Origin: Melampsora larici-populina 98AG31
Lineage: Eukaryota; Basidiomycota; Pucciniomycetes; Pucciniales; Melampsoraceae
DNA length: 64,000 bases
Direction of reading: 5' to 3'
Assembly: GCF_000204055.1 (NCBI RefSeq)
Contig: NW_006768811.1
Coordinates: 374,195 to 438,194, forward strand
The position numbers were made by a program, and so were the translations under genes. Under the pieces are notes generated by a model. It saw only the letters and a list, made by a program, of their open reading frames with translations, had not been told where the DNA came from and did not search any database. Shown here piece after piece: positions 22,584 to 34,016 of the stretch. How positions within the stretch are numbered: position 1 is the first letter of the stretch; each line of letters opens with the position of its first letter.

Positions 22584-25500
22584 CTATATGGATAATTGAG
22601 AATTGTAATCACTAGGTCTTAAAATGATCCCAGCTTCTGCAATACCAAACGTGTGAGGAGGTAAAAGACGATAAGCCGCCACACAAGAAACTGATTGAGG
22701 TGATAAGTATGTAAACTCCTCTTCGACTATGCCAACCACAGCTTTGAGGAGAAAGAGTATATAGCGAAAGTCTTTTGAAGTTGAATCAAGATCTTTGGGA
22801 AACAAATTGTTGATTGGATTAACTAAGAAAACGGTATTCCATTTACCTTCGGGTGTTGCAAAGTGATAGATTTGCCTGACAAAACCATACTGCACTTTTC
22901 CATGTTGTTTGAATTCAATGCAGTTGTTAGGTTTCAGCACCGATACAGAGACACGATCAGATACTTTCCAAGTCTTTGTCGGAGCTACGTAGGGTTGAAA
23001 CACTTTGGCATTTGGAGGATGAGGGAGCTTCCGATGATCTCTGGCATCAGGACTCTTAATTTGAACATAAGATAGCAAAGCCTCATACTCCTCGTCATCA
23101 AGCTCGATCCTGTTTTTTTTTTCTTGTGAACGGCTATTGAGTGGTCCTGGATCATCTCCGAGTGAGATATCTTCAACTATAGGATGGTCTGCCATCAGCC
23201 TTTGAAGCTGACAGAACCGGCGCATCATTGTGCGATCCATTTCTCCTGAGACATAGATACCATATGTGAGCCAAAACTAAGCAGTAAAGGTATGTAATGG
23301 AATTACTCACGTAAGTGCATGTTTGTCTGCACGTTCTGTAAAACTCCAATCAAACGCTCTCCGGCAAATTCTGCCACTTGGCCAAGAGGGCCCCACATCC
23401 TGATCTGCTCGGGTATATGAAGGGCATAGTGATGATTCGGTTTGATGATCAGGTTATGAAAAATTTTTTTTGATGACAACGTATATTTCTTGTAAAGCGA
23501 TTCGAAGTGGTTTGCATCAGCGTCTGAGACGCTCTTTGCACAGACAATGTTGGTGCACTGTGTTAAATAACCGATGTTGACGATGATGTTTCGTTTGTTT
23601 GAGTCCATCGGAATGTCTTGTGGGTCGTCCACATAGAGTTCAAGGATAATGAGCGGAATAACATATGCAAAAAGGCTGTGCCATTGTGCAGCCTTCAACT
23701 TGCCGTGTTTTGTTTCTCCAAGGTTCAACGGTAGTCGAGTGATACCAGTAGGGATTACCACATCGCGCATTCGACTTTGGAACAATTTAATGTCAGATAA
23801 TGATAATAACCCCCCCTTCAATCCCGCGTCCAACTCTACGTCATCAATATCATTGTCGTCATCATTCTCGGCTTCGTCATATACGTTACCACCACCTTGC
23901 TCATACATGACTCGTTTCTTAGGCCGACTTCTATCTTCATCACCATCCTTTGCCCTCTTGTTCCTCTTCTGTTCTTTCTTTTGACTTGTATTATATATCA
24001 CAAACCCCCATCGAAACCGGAAATGTTGATGCAAAACGCCTTCAAACCAGTTGTGCATCATACCAAGGGGTAGATGCTTGACCGGATCTCGATAAGCTAA
24101 ACGGTTCAATTCGGACCAGCGAACACCGGTTTCACGTAAGATGCTGTCCTTTCCACTAATAGTAGCCTGTGCCTTAGAACGATATGATATTTCTTCAACC
24201 TCTTTCTTGAGCCTTGTTTGTGATAACTTCATCAATTCTCTCTCTAAGTCTTTTGCCCAGCACCATGAGCAGTAGAATGTTGCTGAATGTGATGCAAAAC
24301 CGCAAACTTTATGCATCCCCACCAAGTCCCCTAAAGTACAAAGTAATTTGACTCGTACTAATCTACCCTCAGGATACTTGCTTGTCGCAATTTTGATGCC
24401 CGGTTCGAGGATGAGCAATTCGTCAACAATGCCTTTCAGTATATGAGATATTGTATCCACGTCAGGAGCATTTGGGCCGGGTGTGATTCCAGTAACGCAA
24501 GTGTTTCGAGTTAAGTTGCGTAGAGACGGTCTCAAGTTTAGACAGTTGTAGGCCAAAACTCCCATTGATTGCTGACTTCCACTAGTCTTGTTCCCACGGG
24601 GGTTGAACCAATCAATGAATAGGGATACGACGAGGTTGAGTGCCGGAGTTGAATCATCGTGTTGCGGTTCAGAAGGCCAACAGATGTTGGCCCATGCTGC
24701 TGAGCGTTGAATATCATTCACCTTCGGACCTACTGACTGATTGAGTTCGTCTGACCATTTCGCCATGTCATCCTCGATTGAATTTTGGCTGAGAAACCAC
24801 TGAAGCCAAGATGACAGACTCTGGGTGACGTATACATTTCGAGGAATCCCTATCTCGCAAGGTGGCAGGGTGAGCACGTGACTGGGCTTCATGTTTGAAC
24901 TTTTTCCTGTATCACGTATTGATTGATACATTGTCTTGATGGTGAACAGTTCTTCACCGCAATCCAGAGCCTTTGGTGATTTCCGGTAGGTGCATGTTTG
25001 AGGTGCTTCGGCCGGGGTATACAAAGAGAAACATGCAGGACAACAGATTTGTTCATTTAATTCAGGTATGATGGCTAGTCGTTTGAGTATCGTACGGATA
25101 TCCTTGGGGACACGAGTGTAATCATTTCGCTCCTTCGTTTTGCTTTCGGACTGTACAATGTCTGTTATACGCAAGACAAACCTTCGGGCTTTTTGACAGT
25201 TGATGTGACTAAGTCCGCAGAAAAGATGAAGCCAAGCGAGAAATATCGAAATGAGGGTTATGACTGATGGCAATTGAGGGATTAGCTTGAGTAACCTGGT
25301 TTCTGATCAAGTGAGTTAGCTTACCAGTAGGCGTTGAGTCATTATGATGATAATCTGAGTCGGCTTGTGATGTTACTGAATCTGAGTCGCTATCGTTATT
25401 GTCTCTTGCAGAAGTCAAGTGTGAAGCTTGGGGTAGATGAGGTAATTGAGGTAGTCTGATATCGCGTTGATGATGACTCAGTTGAGTTCTACGTGACTGA

Positions 25501-25662
25501 AATTGGCCTTGTATGGTTTTTCCATCTGGACCCGTGCATGTTTTGATCACACATTGCAAGCAGGTGCAAATGATTTCTGGGAGAAATCAAAGAGGTCAAT
25601 GAGTGATATTGATCCTAAAATCAGCGTAGATGACAAAGGTACTTACTCGGCGGATCTCCCAT
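22584..25662 (-). CDS. CACTA tnp2-type transposase
   Basis: Exons 25662-25647, 25576-25325, 25263-23311 and 23245-22584, with introns of 70, 61 and 65 bp, sum to 960 residues. The first exon is only 16 nt (Met-Gly-Asp-Pro-Pro) and leads into a CTCLQC cysteine motif. The core matches the tnp2 family: LNLVVSLFIDWFNPRGNK, LAYNCLNLRPSLR, GITPGPNAPD, LVRVKLLCTLGDLVGMHKVCGFASHS, YCSWC, PLGMMHNWFEGVL, and ALHIPEQIRMWGP...ERLIGVLQ. An Asp/Glu/Lys-rich insert lies near residues 540-590. The C-terminal exon has no recognised domain. No stop or frameshift was found, so the enzyme may be functional. Its start is chosen because the spliced frame opens with it and continues into CTCLQC. Confidence 0.88.
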
Positions 25663-27120
25663 TGAAAGATGGAGATGGATCGGCTACGAGGTGGAATCCA
25701 AAGTCGGACGTGGTGAAATGAGATCGCAAATTGAGGTGAGTTGTGATATCTAATAAGCTGGACAATCAAAGTCAAGATCGGTTAAAGGGCAAAGGTGTCG
25801 CAGCACCGACCTATGAGCTGAACAGGGATGAGATGTCGCAAAACCGAACCAACTGTCGCACAAAAACTTGAAGTGTCGCTGGCCAAAAGTGTATCTGTCG
25901 CTGGCTATGTAAATATATACATATGCCGGGCGACAGGCTGTCGCGGGGCCGGTTCCGACAGGGTTTTTCACGCAGTGTGATCACGCTCTCGATTCAATCG
26001 GTAGTAGTGTGTTCAAGCCTTTATGGACTTTTGTGCTTTTTTGTTTTGGCTTCATGAGATAAAAAAGTACAAGTCAAAAAGGACAACACCTTTTTTTGAA
26101 AATCTTTTGTTCTTCGTGCTCAGTCAAGAGCTCAAATGAGGTCACCATAGGATACTGACACATGTCCAAGATGCCTTGAATTAATTTCGAAATTTTAGCA
26201 AAAAAGTTCACGCAATTGGCCTTGATCCCATGCTGGCAAGACCACTAACGTTGGCGGCTCACGCCACATCAAGCCGTTCGACTAAGATCACTTTCTGTAG
26301 TCTTGATTAAAGCAAATCTTTGTAGCACCCGCAGCGCGATAGAAGTCGCATAGAAGTGTGAGCATGAATTCATCATGATGAGGTAGATATTTGTGCTTTA
26401 TGATAGATCTCAACATATCCCAAAGTCAGAGATCCACAGGTGAAGTCGATCTCTTTCAGAATTTGCGATCGGCCAAATTTGGGATCTTGACGAGTTGCGC
26501 AGCGGCCTCGCAGCAGGCTGCGGCCAAATTCGACCTCTCTTGTCTCTTGTTCGCGATTGAACCGGGCAAGCTTTTTAGCAAAGGTAGTAATAACCGTCCG
26601 GTTTTTTTTTGAAAAAATCTGAATTTGATAACCGAGCCGGATATCCGGCGCTCTGGTCAAAAAGTCCTCCTAGCTGGGGATCAAACCCAAAACCGGCGCT
26701 ACCCGGGTAGTTCTTGGGCCGTCCCGAGGCCATTTTGGGCTTTGATTCTTTTTCGATTGTCCGAAGTTCTCTAACTCAGACCTTATTGATATTTTTGTGA
26801 AAATTTCTACACTTATTGAGCTTGATGGTGATGAAAATAGTACTTGATTGAAGATTTGTTGTTGCCCCTCTTGTTTTTTTACAAATTTTCTTTATCTTTT
26901 TACCGATGATTTGAAATAAATACACGCCTGCCATTTTTCCAGATATCCGCCGGATATCCGGCTGAGATCAATTTTTCTTTCCCTTACATCCGACTACCGG
27001 ACCGACCGGTCTATCCGGCCACCGGATAGTCCTAGGGTCACATCCGTGACCCGGTTCCGACAGTTGCTCCGACGGATATCCATTGGATTGTTGGTTCCGG
27101 GTGACGGCTTGATATCAGAG

Positions 27121-28236
27121 ACTTGCCCTATACCCGCTTTACCAGTGATAGGACCTCTCTCTGGCGCAGTGTTTGTGGTTGGGACGTGTTTTAACCGAGG
27201 GGAATATGTTAAGGCTTAGGTAGTTGTGAAATCCAGAAACTAGAATTTCAATATTGTTCTTTCCTTCTACTTTGTTCTTTGTGTGTCAAATGGTAAAGAA
27301 GCAAAGTGTAACGGTTTTTTAGATTACATATGATTTTTGTTTACTTCAAATCATCTTTCTTCACAAAAACCTTTTGTTCCATTTCTTTCCTCATTACCAT
27401 TTCGATGTTGGAATACTCTCATCAACATTGTGTTACCATCATAGTATTCCTTAGATATCTACTAGTGTGCTTATCTTCCCAGCTCACACTGATCATGTGT
27501 TGATCTTTCTCGGTTTCTCTCATCAGATCATTTGATCCGCTATCTACTAGTTTGTTTCTTGTCTCACTTGTAGTTGTCTCTTACATAAGAATTATGTAAC
27601 AAACCTTGTATATAGCTTGCCTAGAGCCGCACCAGGAAAGGGAATTCTCCTAACCCTTTCCGTATTATCACTCGTGCGCTCTAGGTAGGTTTTTCTTATC
27701 TTTGTTTCTCCTTTTCTTTTCTTTATGCTGCTTATTATGTTTGTCTCATGAAATACTAAAATGCTTACCCTTTCCGTATTATCACTTGTGCGCTCTAGTT
27801 GATTGCAACATTCAATACATTCATCCATAGTCTCATCAACAAACTTTTGTGCGCTTTATCTAGTTACAACTTTTTGTTTGCCACCCACCCACCCTTTTTT
27901 TGTTAGTTGGGTTTTCTTATTGTACAGCTATTTCGCAAATTATTGTCATCTTTGCTTTTTTGTTTTGGTTTTCCGCCCCCCCGAATACAGGTGCCGCGCA
28001 GCGCAGCAAAGCTGCACAGGGAATGGATGGGGTCAACCCCGAGGTCCAATTGGGCCACATCCTTCATCAGATTCCGATCCACGTGGAAATTGGAAAGAAA
28101 TTTTCACCACCAAAATCAGCACATCGCACCTCTGGATCATCCCTTGGTTTGTCCTTCCATCACTTCTTTTTTCACTCTATCTATCACCTGCATTTGGTTA
28201 TTCCAACTCATGATCTGATATGTTCAACTTCTAGAC
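27121..28236. other. Repeat-bearing gene-free stretch
   Basis: No gene recognised. Two 32-bp direct repeats with one mismatch (27653-27684 and 27767-27798, core CCGTATTATCACT and GTGCGCTCTAG) lie 114 bp apart, with weaker related GTGCGCTT pieces near 27849. Probably the 5' part of the decayed mariner-like element that follows. Confidence 0.45.
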
Positions 28237-29409
28237 ATGCGACACCGACCAACCAAATACGACACTGGAATTAAGGTTCTCGCTGTGCAGTACCTCTGCG
28301 CAGGCAAATCAGTAGAACAAGTCCGGTGCATATTGAAGTCACCTGTCAGTACCCGTACCATATTCCGATGGCTTGCCTTATATCAACAAACCTGATCAGT
28401 CGTTTGCCATGTGGCAAATACAAGCGTCTCGGCAGAAACACTGTTTTGACCGATGAGGACCGTGATTTTATGCTCGAGCTACTCGAAGGTAACCCAGCCA
28501 TTTATTTGGATGAGTATTGCCACACCATCTATCGCCGCACGGGAACCTGGGTTGGTTTAACAACAGGGGCAAGCGATCTCAAGGATTGACTCCACCTCAC
28601 CCTCAAAAAAGCTTGTACCGTTCACCCCAATCAGAGTCCCCACAAACAAGCTCGATTCTTACATGCAGTTGGAGCTTTAACTCCTGACATGCTTGTATTC
28701 TTAGGTGAGTTTCTCTTGGTTTGTCTTTTCTCTTTTTTTCATTTTGATTTCTTAACATTTCTCATTTCTATTGTTTTCAATAAAAATCGTGAATCACTGA
28801 TTTTCTTATGAGATGTTTGTTCCTCAAGATGAATGTTTGCTTCAGGAACGTTATCTTGGATGGCAGTATGGCCGGGCCAGACAAGGCAAACATACCAGCC
28901 GAATCCCCTGGAGTCGAGGTGGGAAAAGATTCTCTCTCCTCCCGGCTATCTTTTGAGGAGGAGTTTTGGCGCTTGACTGCAAAGAGGGAAGCTACCTTTG
29001 CAAGGACTTTGAGGGATTCCTCAAACATCGCTTGGTAAGTTTGTTTATTTACATACTGACTCAATTAATCCATATTGATAAGTTCTTGTGCTAGTTCCCG
29101 GTGATGAATGCCTACCCTCAAGCCAATTCAGTCCTGGTCATGGACAACGCACGCATTCACCACGGGGGTTGCATCGAAGCGCTTGCTGCCAAAAGAGGAA
29201 TACGGATCTTGTACCTCCCACCTTATTTGCCCAATCTCAACCCAATTGAGAAGGCATTCAGTGTTCTCAAATCATACTTCCGACAAACCCAAGCCCTCAT
29301 GCAATCCGGGCCTGATGAGAAAGTCAATTGTATCATGGATGCCACTTGGGACTTGTTCTTGGGGGCACCCATGCATAAGTTATATGCAGTTTGTGGATAT
29401 TGGATGTAA
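28237..29409 (+). pseudogene. Decayed Tc1/mariner-type (DDE_3) transposase
   Basis: Frame fragments line up as one transposase: an N-terminal helix-turn-helix (KYDTGIKVLAVQYLC...STRTIFRWLALY), LTDEDRDFMLELLEGNPAIYLDE, RTGTWVGL, LHLTLKKACTVHPNQ, ERYLGWQYGRARQGK, GKRFSLLPAIF, DFEGFLKHRL, then SVLVMDNARIHHGG (catalytic Asp) and LPPYLPNLNPIEKAF (catalytic Glu). Damage is plain: a frame change after WLALYQQT, a stop after DLKD (about 28587), Gly in place of the first catalytic Asp in VFLGE (about 28703), and a TGA inside the core after LLPAIF (about 28955). The last exon (29101-29409) is still open. Ends of the element were not resolved. Confidence 0.75.
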
Positions 29410-29814
29410 AAAGCAGAAGGGCATTTCAAATCAGGTCCAATTGCCTTTTTTTCAAAGATAAATTTCTTAAATTTTCTCTTTTCCCTTATTTGCAATTTTT
29501 TTTCTTTATGTTAACCACGTGCTTTTCTTGATTTAAATGTGTCCTATCATTCAACCTTCATTACCAGGAGCTACCATGCAGTTACGGAGAAATATATTCT
29601 GAGATAACAGGATCATGTTCCAGAGGTGGGAAGGAACTGTAGTCTTAGATATATTTACTCGTGACTGTATGGTTGCTTCTGGGTATTGATGGTTGGGTTG
29701 ATGATGATTTGTACTTTGTTATGTATTTAAATCAGTGAATTTGCTTTGTTTGACGACCTCATTTGCAATTTGTTTGCCAATTTTCAGGCCAAAATACCTA
29801 GTTGAGATGAACTT

Positions 29815-30235
29815 GAAACAATTTTAACAAGTTCTTTTTTAAGTTCTTTTTTGGTAAGGCCCAAAAAACTTGTGATTTATTTTGATGAGGTTACAAAAAT
29901 TTGGGTCTTTTTCATTGGTAAGGCTGAAAAATTTTCATAAGTTCTTTTTTGGTAAGGCAAAAGAGAACTTGTGATTTCTTTTGATGAGGTCAAAAAAACT
30001 TGTGTGTTGTTTGTTTGGTAAAGCTGAAAAATTTTCATAAGGTCTTTATTGGTAAGGCCAAAAAAAACTTGGGATTTATTTTCATGAGGTCAAAAATTCT
30101 TTTTTTTTTGGTTGGGGAAGGCAAAAACGAACTTGAAAAATTTTCACATGTTCTTTTTGGGTAAGGCAAAAAAAACTTGTGATTTCATGAAATCACGTCA
30201 AGAAACTTGAGTTTTTAATTTGGTAAGGCACAAAA
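29815..30235. repeat. Degenerate tandem repeat, period about 100 bp
   Basis: About four copies of a unit containing GAAAAATTTTCATAAG, TTCTTTTTTGGTAAGGC, AAAAAACTTGTGATTT and TTTTGATGAGGTCAAAAA. The word GGTAAGGC recurs at about 29853, 29951, 30051, 30160 and 30222. Copies have diverged by indels in the T and A runs. AT-rich and non-coding. Confidence 0.8.
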
Positions 30236-30639
30236 GAAGTCAAGAAAATCACACACACAAAGGCAGACTGAAGCGTTGACAAAAGCATTGATCACAACTT
30301 GAGAAATATCAATAGAACCATCCAAAGCGGCAATATAACTTGGAGAAAAGGTTAAATGACCATATTTGCAAGAAAAGAAATAAACAGGCGATAACAACAA
30401 ATATTTTTGGGGGAGATAACCAATCACAGCATTTCAAAATAAAAACAGCAGATTTCAAAGTGAGTTGAAATCATGAACCTCCAGATTGAGCACCTGAGTT
30501 TTTGAGGTGAATGTTATATTCAGGGACTGCCTTAAAGATGTTGTCGGCGTGAGCAAAAGGAATGCCCATACTGCGAAGGTTTTCAAAGTTGGTAAGTCTT
30601 GCGATCTAATAATCTACCAAACGTATTAATACCCTGATT

Positions 30640-31863
30640 TGCTAGAATTTTGCGGGTTGTTGTCATGTCCGCGTTGATGCCAGCAAAGACAAGGAAGTCT
30701 TTGCAAAGTAATCTAAATGGGTGATAGAAGCCACAATACACGGACATTGGCTCAGCATACAGCTTTAGGACGACGGGTAAGAGGACACTCACATAGCCAT
30801 TTACGTCGGAAGACTTCAATTTGTTCAGGAGGACCTTCGAGGTCTGGGTAGCTTGATATCAAGCTCGGGATGATAAGGGATTCAAAGTTCAATTCAAATC
30901 TATGTTGCCATTCGCGTAGTGTGCATGCGTAATCTGGAGACATCATGGGTGCAGAGTTAAGCAACAGGTGGATAGGACTAGATATACATGAAAGGAGGGA
31001 GACATACAAGGTCCGCTATTTCCAATTGAGTCAATGATCAATTGTTTTTTGGATCCTTTGGTAATTGCATCAGCCATAAAGGTAACAGTAGGAAGTATTC
31101 CACCTGGAAAGATCCATTTACGGATGAAATCTACTTCTTGGTTCCTGAACCTATGTCGAGGACGTGATCTGTAGGACCAATGTTTGCTTTACAAATGATC
31201 AAGTCAAGTTGTGCATACTGGGCTTCTTCAAGAGAGTCCTGGGTGTCTTGATTATTTTGCTTTGAAAGTGTTGAGGTGTGCGGCTGTAGATCGCCAACAA
31301 GTCCACCAAGTTGCTCAGTAAAATAACCGCAGGAGTACGTCATGTCTTTTGAGAGAAAGGCTTCAAACATCTCATTGGAGATATCATAGTGAGCTGAGAT
31401 ATTTGAGATTGAGTTAGAGAGCAAATTGATAAAGCAAGAGTTTATAAGGGTGTTGATGACGGAAAAGATCGATGAAGTAGCCATTGACATTTCAGAGAGA
31501 TTTGAACGGTTGACAATGAACATCTGCAAATATAAAAATTCAAATCCCATTGACTGAAAGACAAGCACCCAAGCATTGAGAAAACATTGTGAGCATTCTG
31601 ATGTATGGCAGCATGGCAAGAAGTGAAAAGGAGAAGAGTGTTGATCAGACTTGCCTTAAAGAGTGAATCTAGGTTGGAAACTTGAATATCTCCCGCCATG
31701 TAGGCCTCAAAATTGCCCCGACGGGAAAAGTTTTGATTTGTCGATGAAAGGTAAATAAAGTAGGGGACATACTTGGAGAGACAAAACATATGGTTTCTTG
31801 GCAGTATATTGTTGACATTTTCCCCCGTGAAACATCAAAGTAGAGTTTTCCAGATAGGCTCAT
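30640..31863 (-). pseudogene. Cyclopropane-fatty-acid-synthase-like methyltransferase, internally deleted
   Basis: Minus-strand pieces follow the order of CFA/mycolic-acid cyclopropane synthases, SAM-dependent enzymes that modify phospholipid acyl chains. Upstream part: FEAYMAGDIQVSNLDSLF, then (after a GC..AG-type intron) NRSNLSEMSM, SNISAHYDISNEMFEAFL, MTYSCGYF, LEEAQYAQLDLI and the SAM motif HVLDIGSG. Downstream part: EVDFIRKWIFPGGILP, ADAITKGSKKQLI, TLREWQHRFELNFESL and PPEQIEVFRRKWL. The roughly 100 residues that normally lie between the SAM motif and EVDFIRKW are missing, and the join near 31135 is out of frame with a stop. It therefore cannot make an enzyme. The C-terminal end is approximate. 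Confidence 0.8.
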
Positions 31864-31989
31864 ACAGTTTTCTGAGCGGAAGTTTGTTGAATGAGGAGTT
31901 CAGCCCAAGCTGAGAGCTCAAGATGATCGAGCTCACTGATCATGAAATGTACAACTAAGCATGGGCTAGTGCTAGCACAGGTTAGGACA

Positions 31990-32565
31990 CACAAAGGCAG
32001 GTGGGATTAGAAACTTTTGCAACACTTTCAACCCCCCTCGACGTTGAGGGGGGATCTGGCGGTCCTTGTGTGAGAAGCTTTTCAATGAAAGGAAAGTTCT
32101 ACTACCATGTACTCTGCAATTTTCAGCTTGCAAAAAATTTGTTCAATATCATTTGCCGTATTCTAAAGGCAACAAAAAATTTATTGGCACTCCAGTTATC
32201 ATTCAATACTTTGAGAACACCTCAGCATGTCCTATTTGGTTAATCAAAGCCTATTTACGGTCAAGGGATGCAAATTTTGTTTTTTCTCCAGAACTTTTCA
32301 TTACTCATCAAGGTCTTATTCCAACTCGGTCTTGGTTCTTGCAACAATTCCATTTATATTTTGATAAAAAAAATTCAGGTCATTCATTACAATCCGGAGG
32401 GGCTACTGCTTTAGCTCAAGCAGGAGCTACAATGGACTAAATCAAAAGTGCTGGTTGTTGGTCTTCGGACGCTTTCCTCATCTATGTTTTACGCCTTCTG
32501 GAGAATCAGAACCATGTGATTGGGTGTTTGTCTCATGTCGGTTATAAAGTATATTTTAAATAAGT
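31990..32565 (+). pseudogene. Tyrosine recombinase remnant (Crypton/DIRS-type)
   Basis: The open frame 32066-32440 and its continuation past a TAA read ACPIWLIKAYLRSRDA, GLIPTRSWFL, GHSLQSGGATALAQAGATMD, stop, IKSAGCWSSDAFLIY. This matches the C-terminal catalytic part of fungal mobile tyrosine recombinases, where the motif is normally HSLRSGGATALA and later GRW. Here the Arg of the H-x-x-R motif is Gln, GRW is GCW, and a stop separates the catalytic Tyr; all fit C-to-T type decay. The N-terminal part and any element ends were not identified. Confidence 0.65.
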
Positions 32566-32834
32566 AAGTTTGTGGGATGACAGGTTCATGGCGTATTGCC
32601 TTTCTTATTATTTGGTTAATGCACATAGTGCTTCTATTGGTTAATGGCTTTTTGACCTGTTGATTAATTGATCATGGTTAGAGATTATCACATCTAATTT
32701 GAATGTCTTTCTAGTTTCTATTTTACATAAAAAATTGTTTTGAATTTCATAACTGACATAATTGTTTTGTTTTACTAATTCACCACACTCTCCTACTTCA
32801 CCACTCTTTTTGTACGCTGTTAGGCAGGTTGGAC

Positions 32835-32956
32835 AGGGTGTGTGTTTTTATATTCAAGTAATTTTATTCCCTTGGCTTAGGCCTTTGGCTTTGCACCAAA
32901 CACGTGTTGTTTGGTTTTGCGTACCAAACAAGGAGTGAGTTTAACGTTCCCATTTC
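32835..32956 (+). repeat. 122-bp direct repeat, copy 1
   Basis: Nearly identical (about 3-4 mismatches) to 39999-40120 in the same orientation; core ACCAAACACGTGTTGTTTGG. LINE-1 lies between the two copies. It may be the terminal repeat of a small retroelement; the sequence just after it (TTGGTAACTTGTTATCAACG) could be a primer-binding site, which is speculative. Confidence 0.8.
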
Positions 32957-34003
32957 TCGAGGTTGGTAACTTGTTATCAACGCAGTGGAATGGGAAAAGA
33001 TTGGATTACATTACATGTGGTCATGTAAACTGACGGGTAGGTCTTCTCCATATCTTATCTAGATTTACCATCATGACATACAAGCTGTTGACCGTTATCT
33101 TCTACTTCCCATTGTGTTCACCTTCCCATTGTGTTCACCATTGTCAAAGTTCACAAATCTTCAAATTCTCTTTATTCATCTTAGTCCATTAAACTCATCC
33201 TTGTTTGAGTAATATTTTTTATCCCCACCCTCCCATCCCTTTGGTCAGAAGAAGGTTATCATTATATTATAGGTTATAGTTGTTTTTTAAAGAAAAAAAG
33301 GAGGAAGGTTGAAGTTATCATTTAAAATATAAGTGTGTATGGTTCAAATATGTGATGATTTATAGTTATTAGTTATATGTCATTTGATTTTATGATTATT
33401 CATGATTGGTGGTGCCCAAAGGCACGACGGTACCTCCCTTTTCCACAATACAGGTATGATATTGGGTAGCGGGAGAATGGGGAGATTATCCCAGGAACGG
33501 GATGGTTTCCCTCAACACAGACAGGAAAAATGTTGCAGAAAAGTTCTGCAAGGAAAACTTTTTCCTCCCTCTCCATACGCGGAGAAATTCTCACCTCAGA
33601 ATCTTCCCACACCCGTATCAGGATTTTTCTCTTCTCATCAGTCACTCATAGATCTCACGTTTTTCAGGTCTCAAAGACTTCTCTCCTTTTTTGCTCCCAC
33701 CCACCTCCCGTAAGAATACACCCTCCCACAAAGTGGGTTGTGATCCAGGATGTACCCTTTAATACGTGTAGGGTTTGAAATGGTGGTAACCAAGAAGCCT
33801 AGTAGAATCCTCTTAGTGAACTCTTCAGGTTTGCCTAGGGCACACCACTACTTGTACAATACCATAAAGATGAGAGCTATGAAGGGTTGAGTATAAATAG
33901 ATTTAAATGAACTACAGATTGTAAAGTGACTACCAATTCAAGAGACTGAATGTTCTCCTCTTGAGATATCGTGAGTTATGAGTGGATTTGTTTTGGTTAT
34001 GTT
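32957..34003. other. AT-rich gene-free stretch beside LINE-1
   Basis: No gene with recognisable motifs. If the 122-bp repeats are terminal repeats of one element, this is most of its interior, cut by LINE-1 at its right end. Confidence 0.35.
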
Positions 34004-34016
34004 TATTTTGTGTGTA
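34004..34016 (+). repeat. LINE-1 target-site duplication, 3' side
   Basis: TATTTTGTGTGTA occurs here directly before the T run and again at 39929-39941 beyond the other end of the element. Confidence 0.85.

Larger units (their letters stand above)
19477..25977. mobile_element. CACTA (EnSpm-type) DNA transposon
   Basis: Perfectly inverted ends start CACTGCGTGAAAAACCCTG (19477) and end in the complement at 25977; the match runs about 150 bp inward. The 3-bp duplication TGA flanks both ends (19474-19476, 25978-25980), and CACTG termini with 3-bp duplications define the CACTA superfamily. Both subterminal regions contain repeated GCGACA/TGTCGC hexamers (at least six per side), the typical layout of transposase-binding arrays. 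The element encodes two spliced genes facing each other: an accessory protein (+) and a tnp2-type transposase (-). Both are open, so it may be autonomous; a 100-bp assembly gap sits in the left subterminal region. Confidence 0.9.
19056..27112. mobile_element. hAT-like non-autonomous element hosting a nested CACTA
   Basis: Ends are TCAAGCCGTCACCCGG (19056 onward) and its complement ending at 27112. Eight flanking bases match in 7 of 8 positions: TACCAGAG (19048-19055) and TATCAGAG (27113-27120), the length expected for hAT. A longer inverted match links 19130-19300 with 26440-26600, but on the right it lies about 500 bp from the end and on the left only about 75 bp, so the left arm has lost sequence. 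Subterminal CCGGATATCCGG-like motifs recur on the right (26636-27080). Without the inserted CACTA the element is about 1.55 kb and has no transposase of its own. Confidence 0.65.

Noticed and set aside
25303..25324. Intron joining the first exons of the CACTA transposase with acceptor at 25303
   Set aside because: Would be only 22 bp; the acceptor at 25264 gives a normal 61-bp intron and keeps frame.
26660..26740. Possible tRNA on minus (GGGTTTGATCCCC)
   Set aside because: Only the T-loop-like motif is convincing; no cloverleaf can be drawn.
29815..30235. CRISPR-like array
   Set aside because: Units are about 100 bp, degenerate and without unique spacers, and the sequence is eukaryotic; it is an ordinary tandem repeat.
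33400..33720. 103-codon plus-strand frame
   Set aside because: No homology pattern recognised; an overlapping antisense frame of similar length exists, typical of chance.
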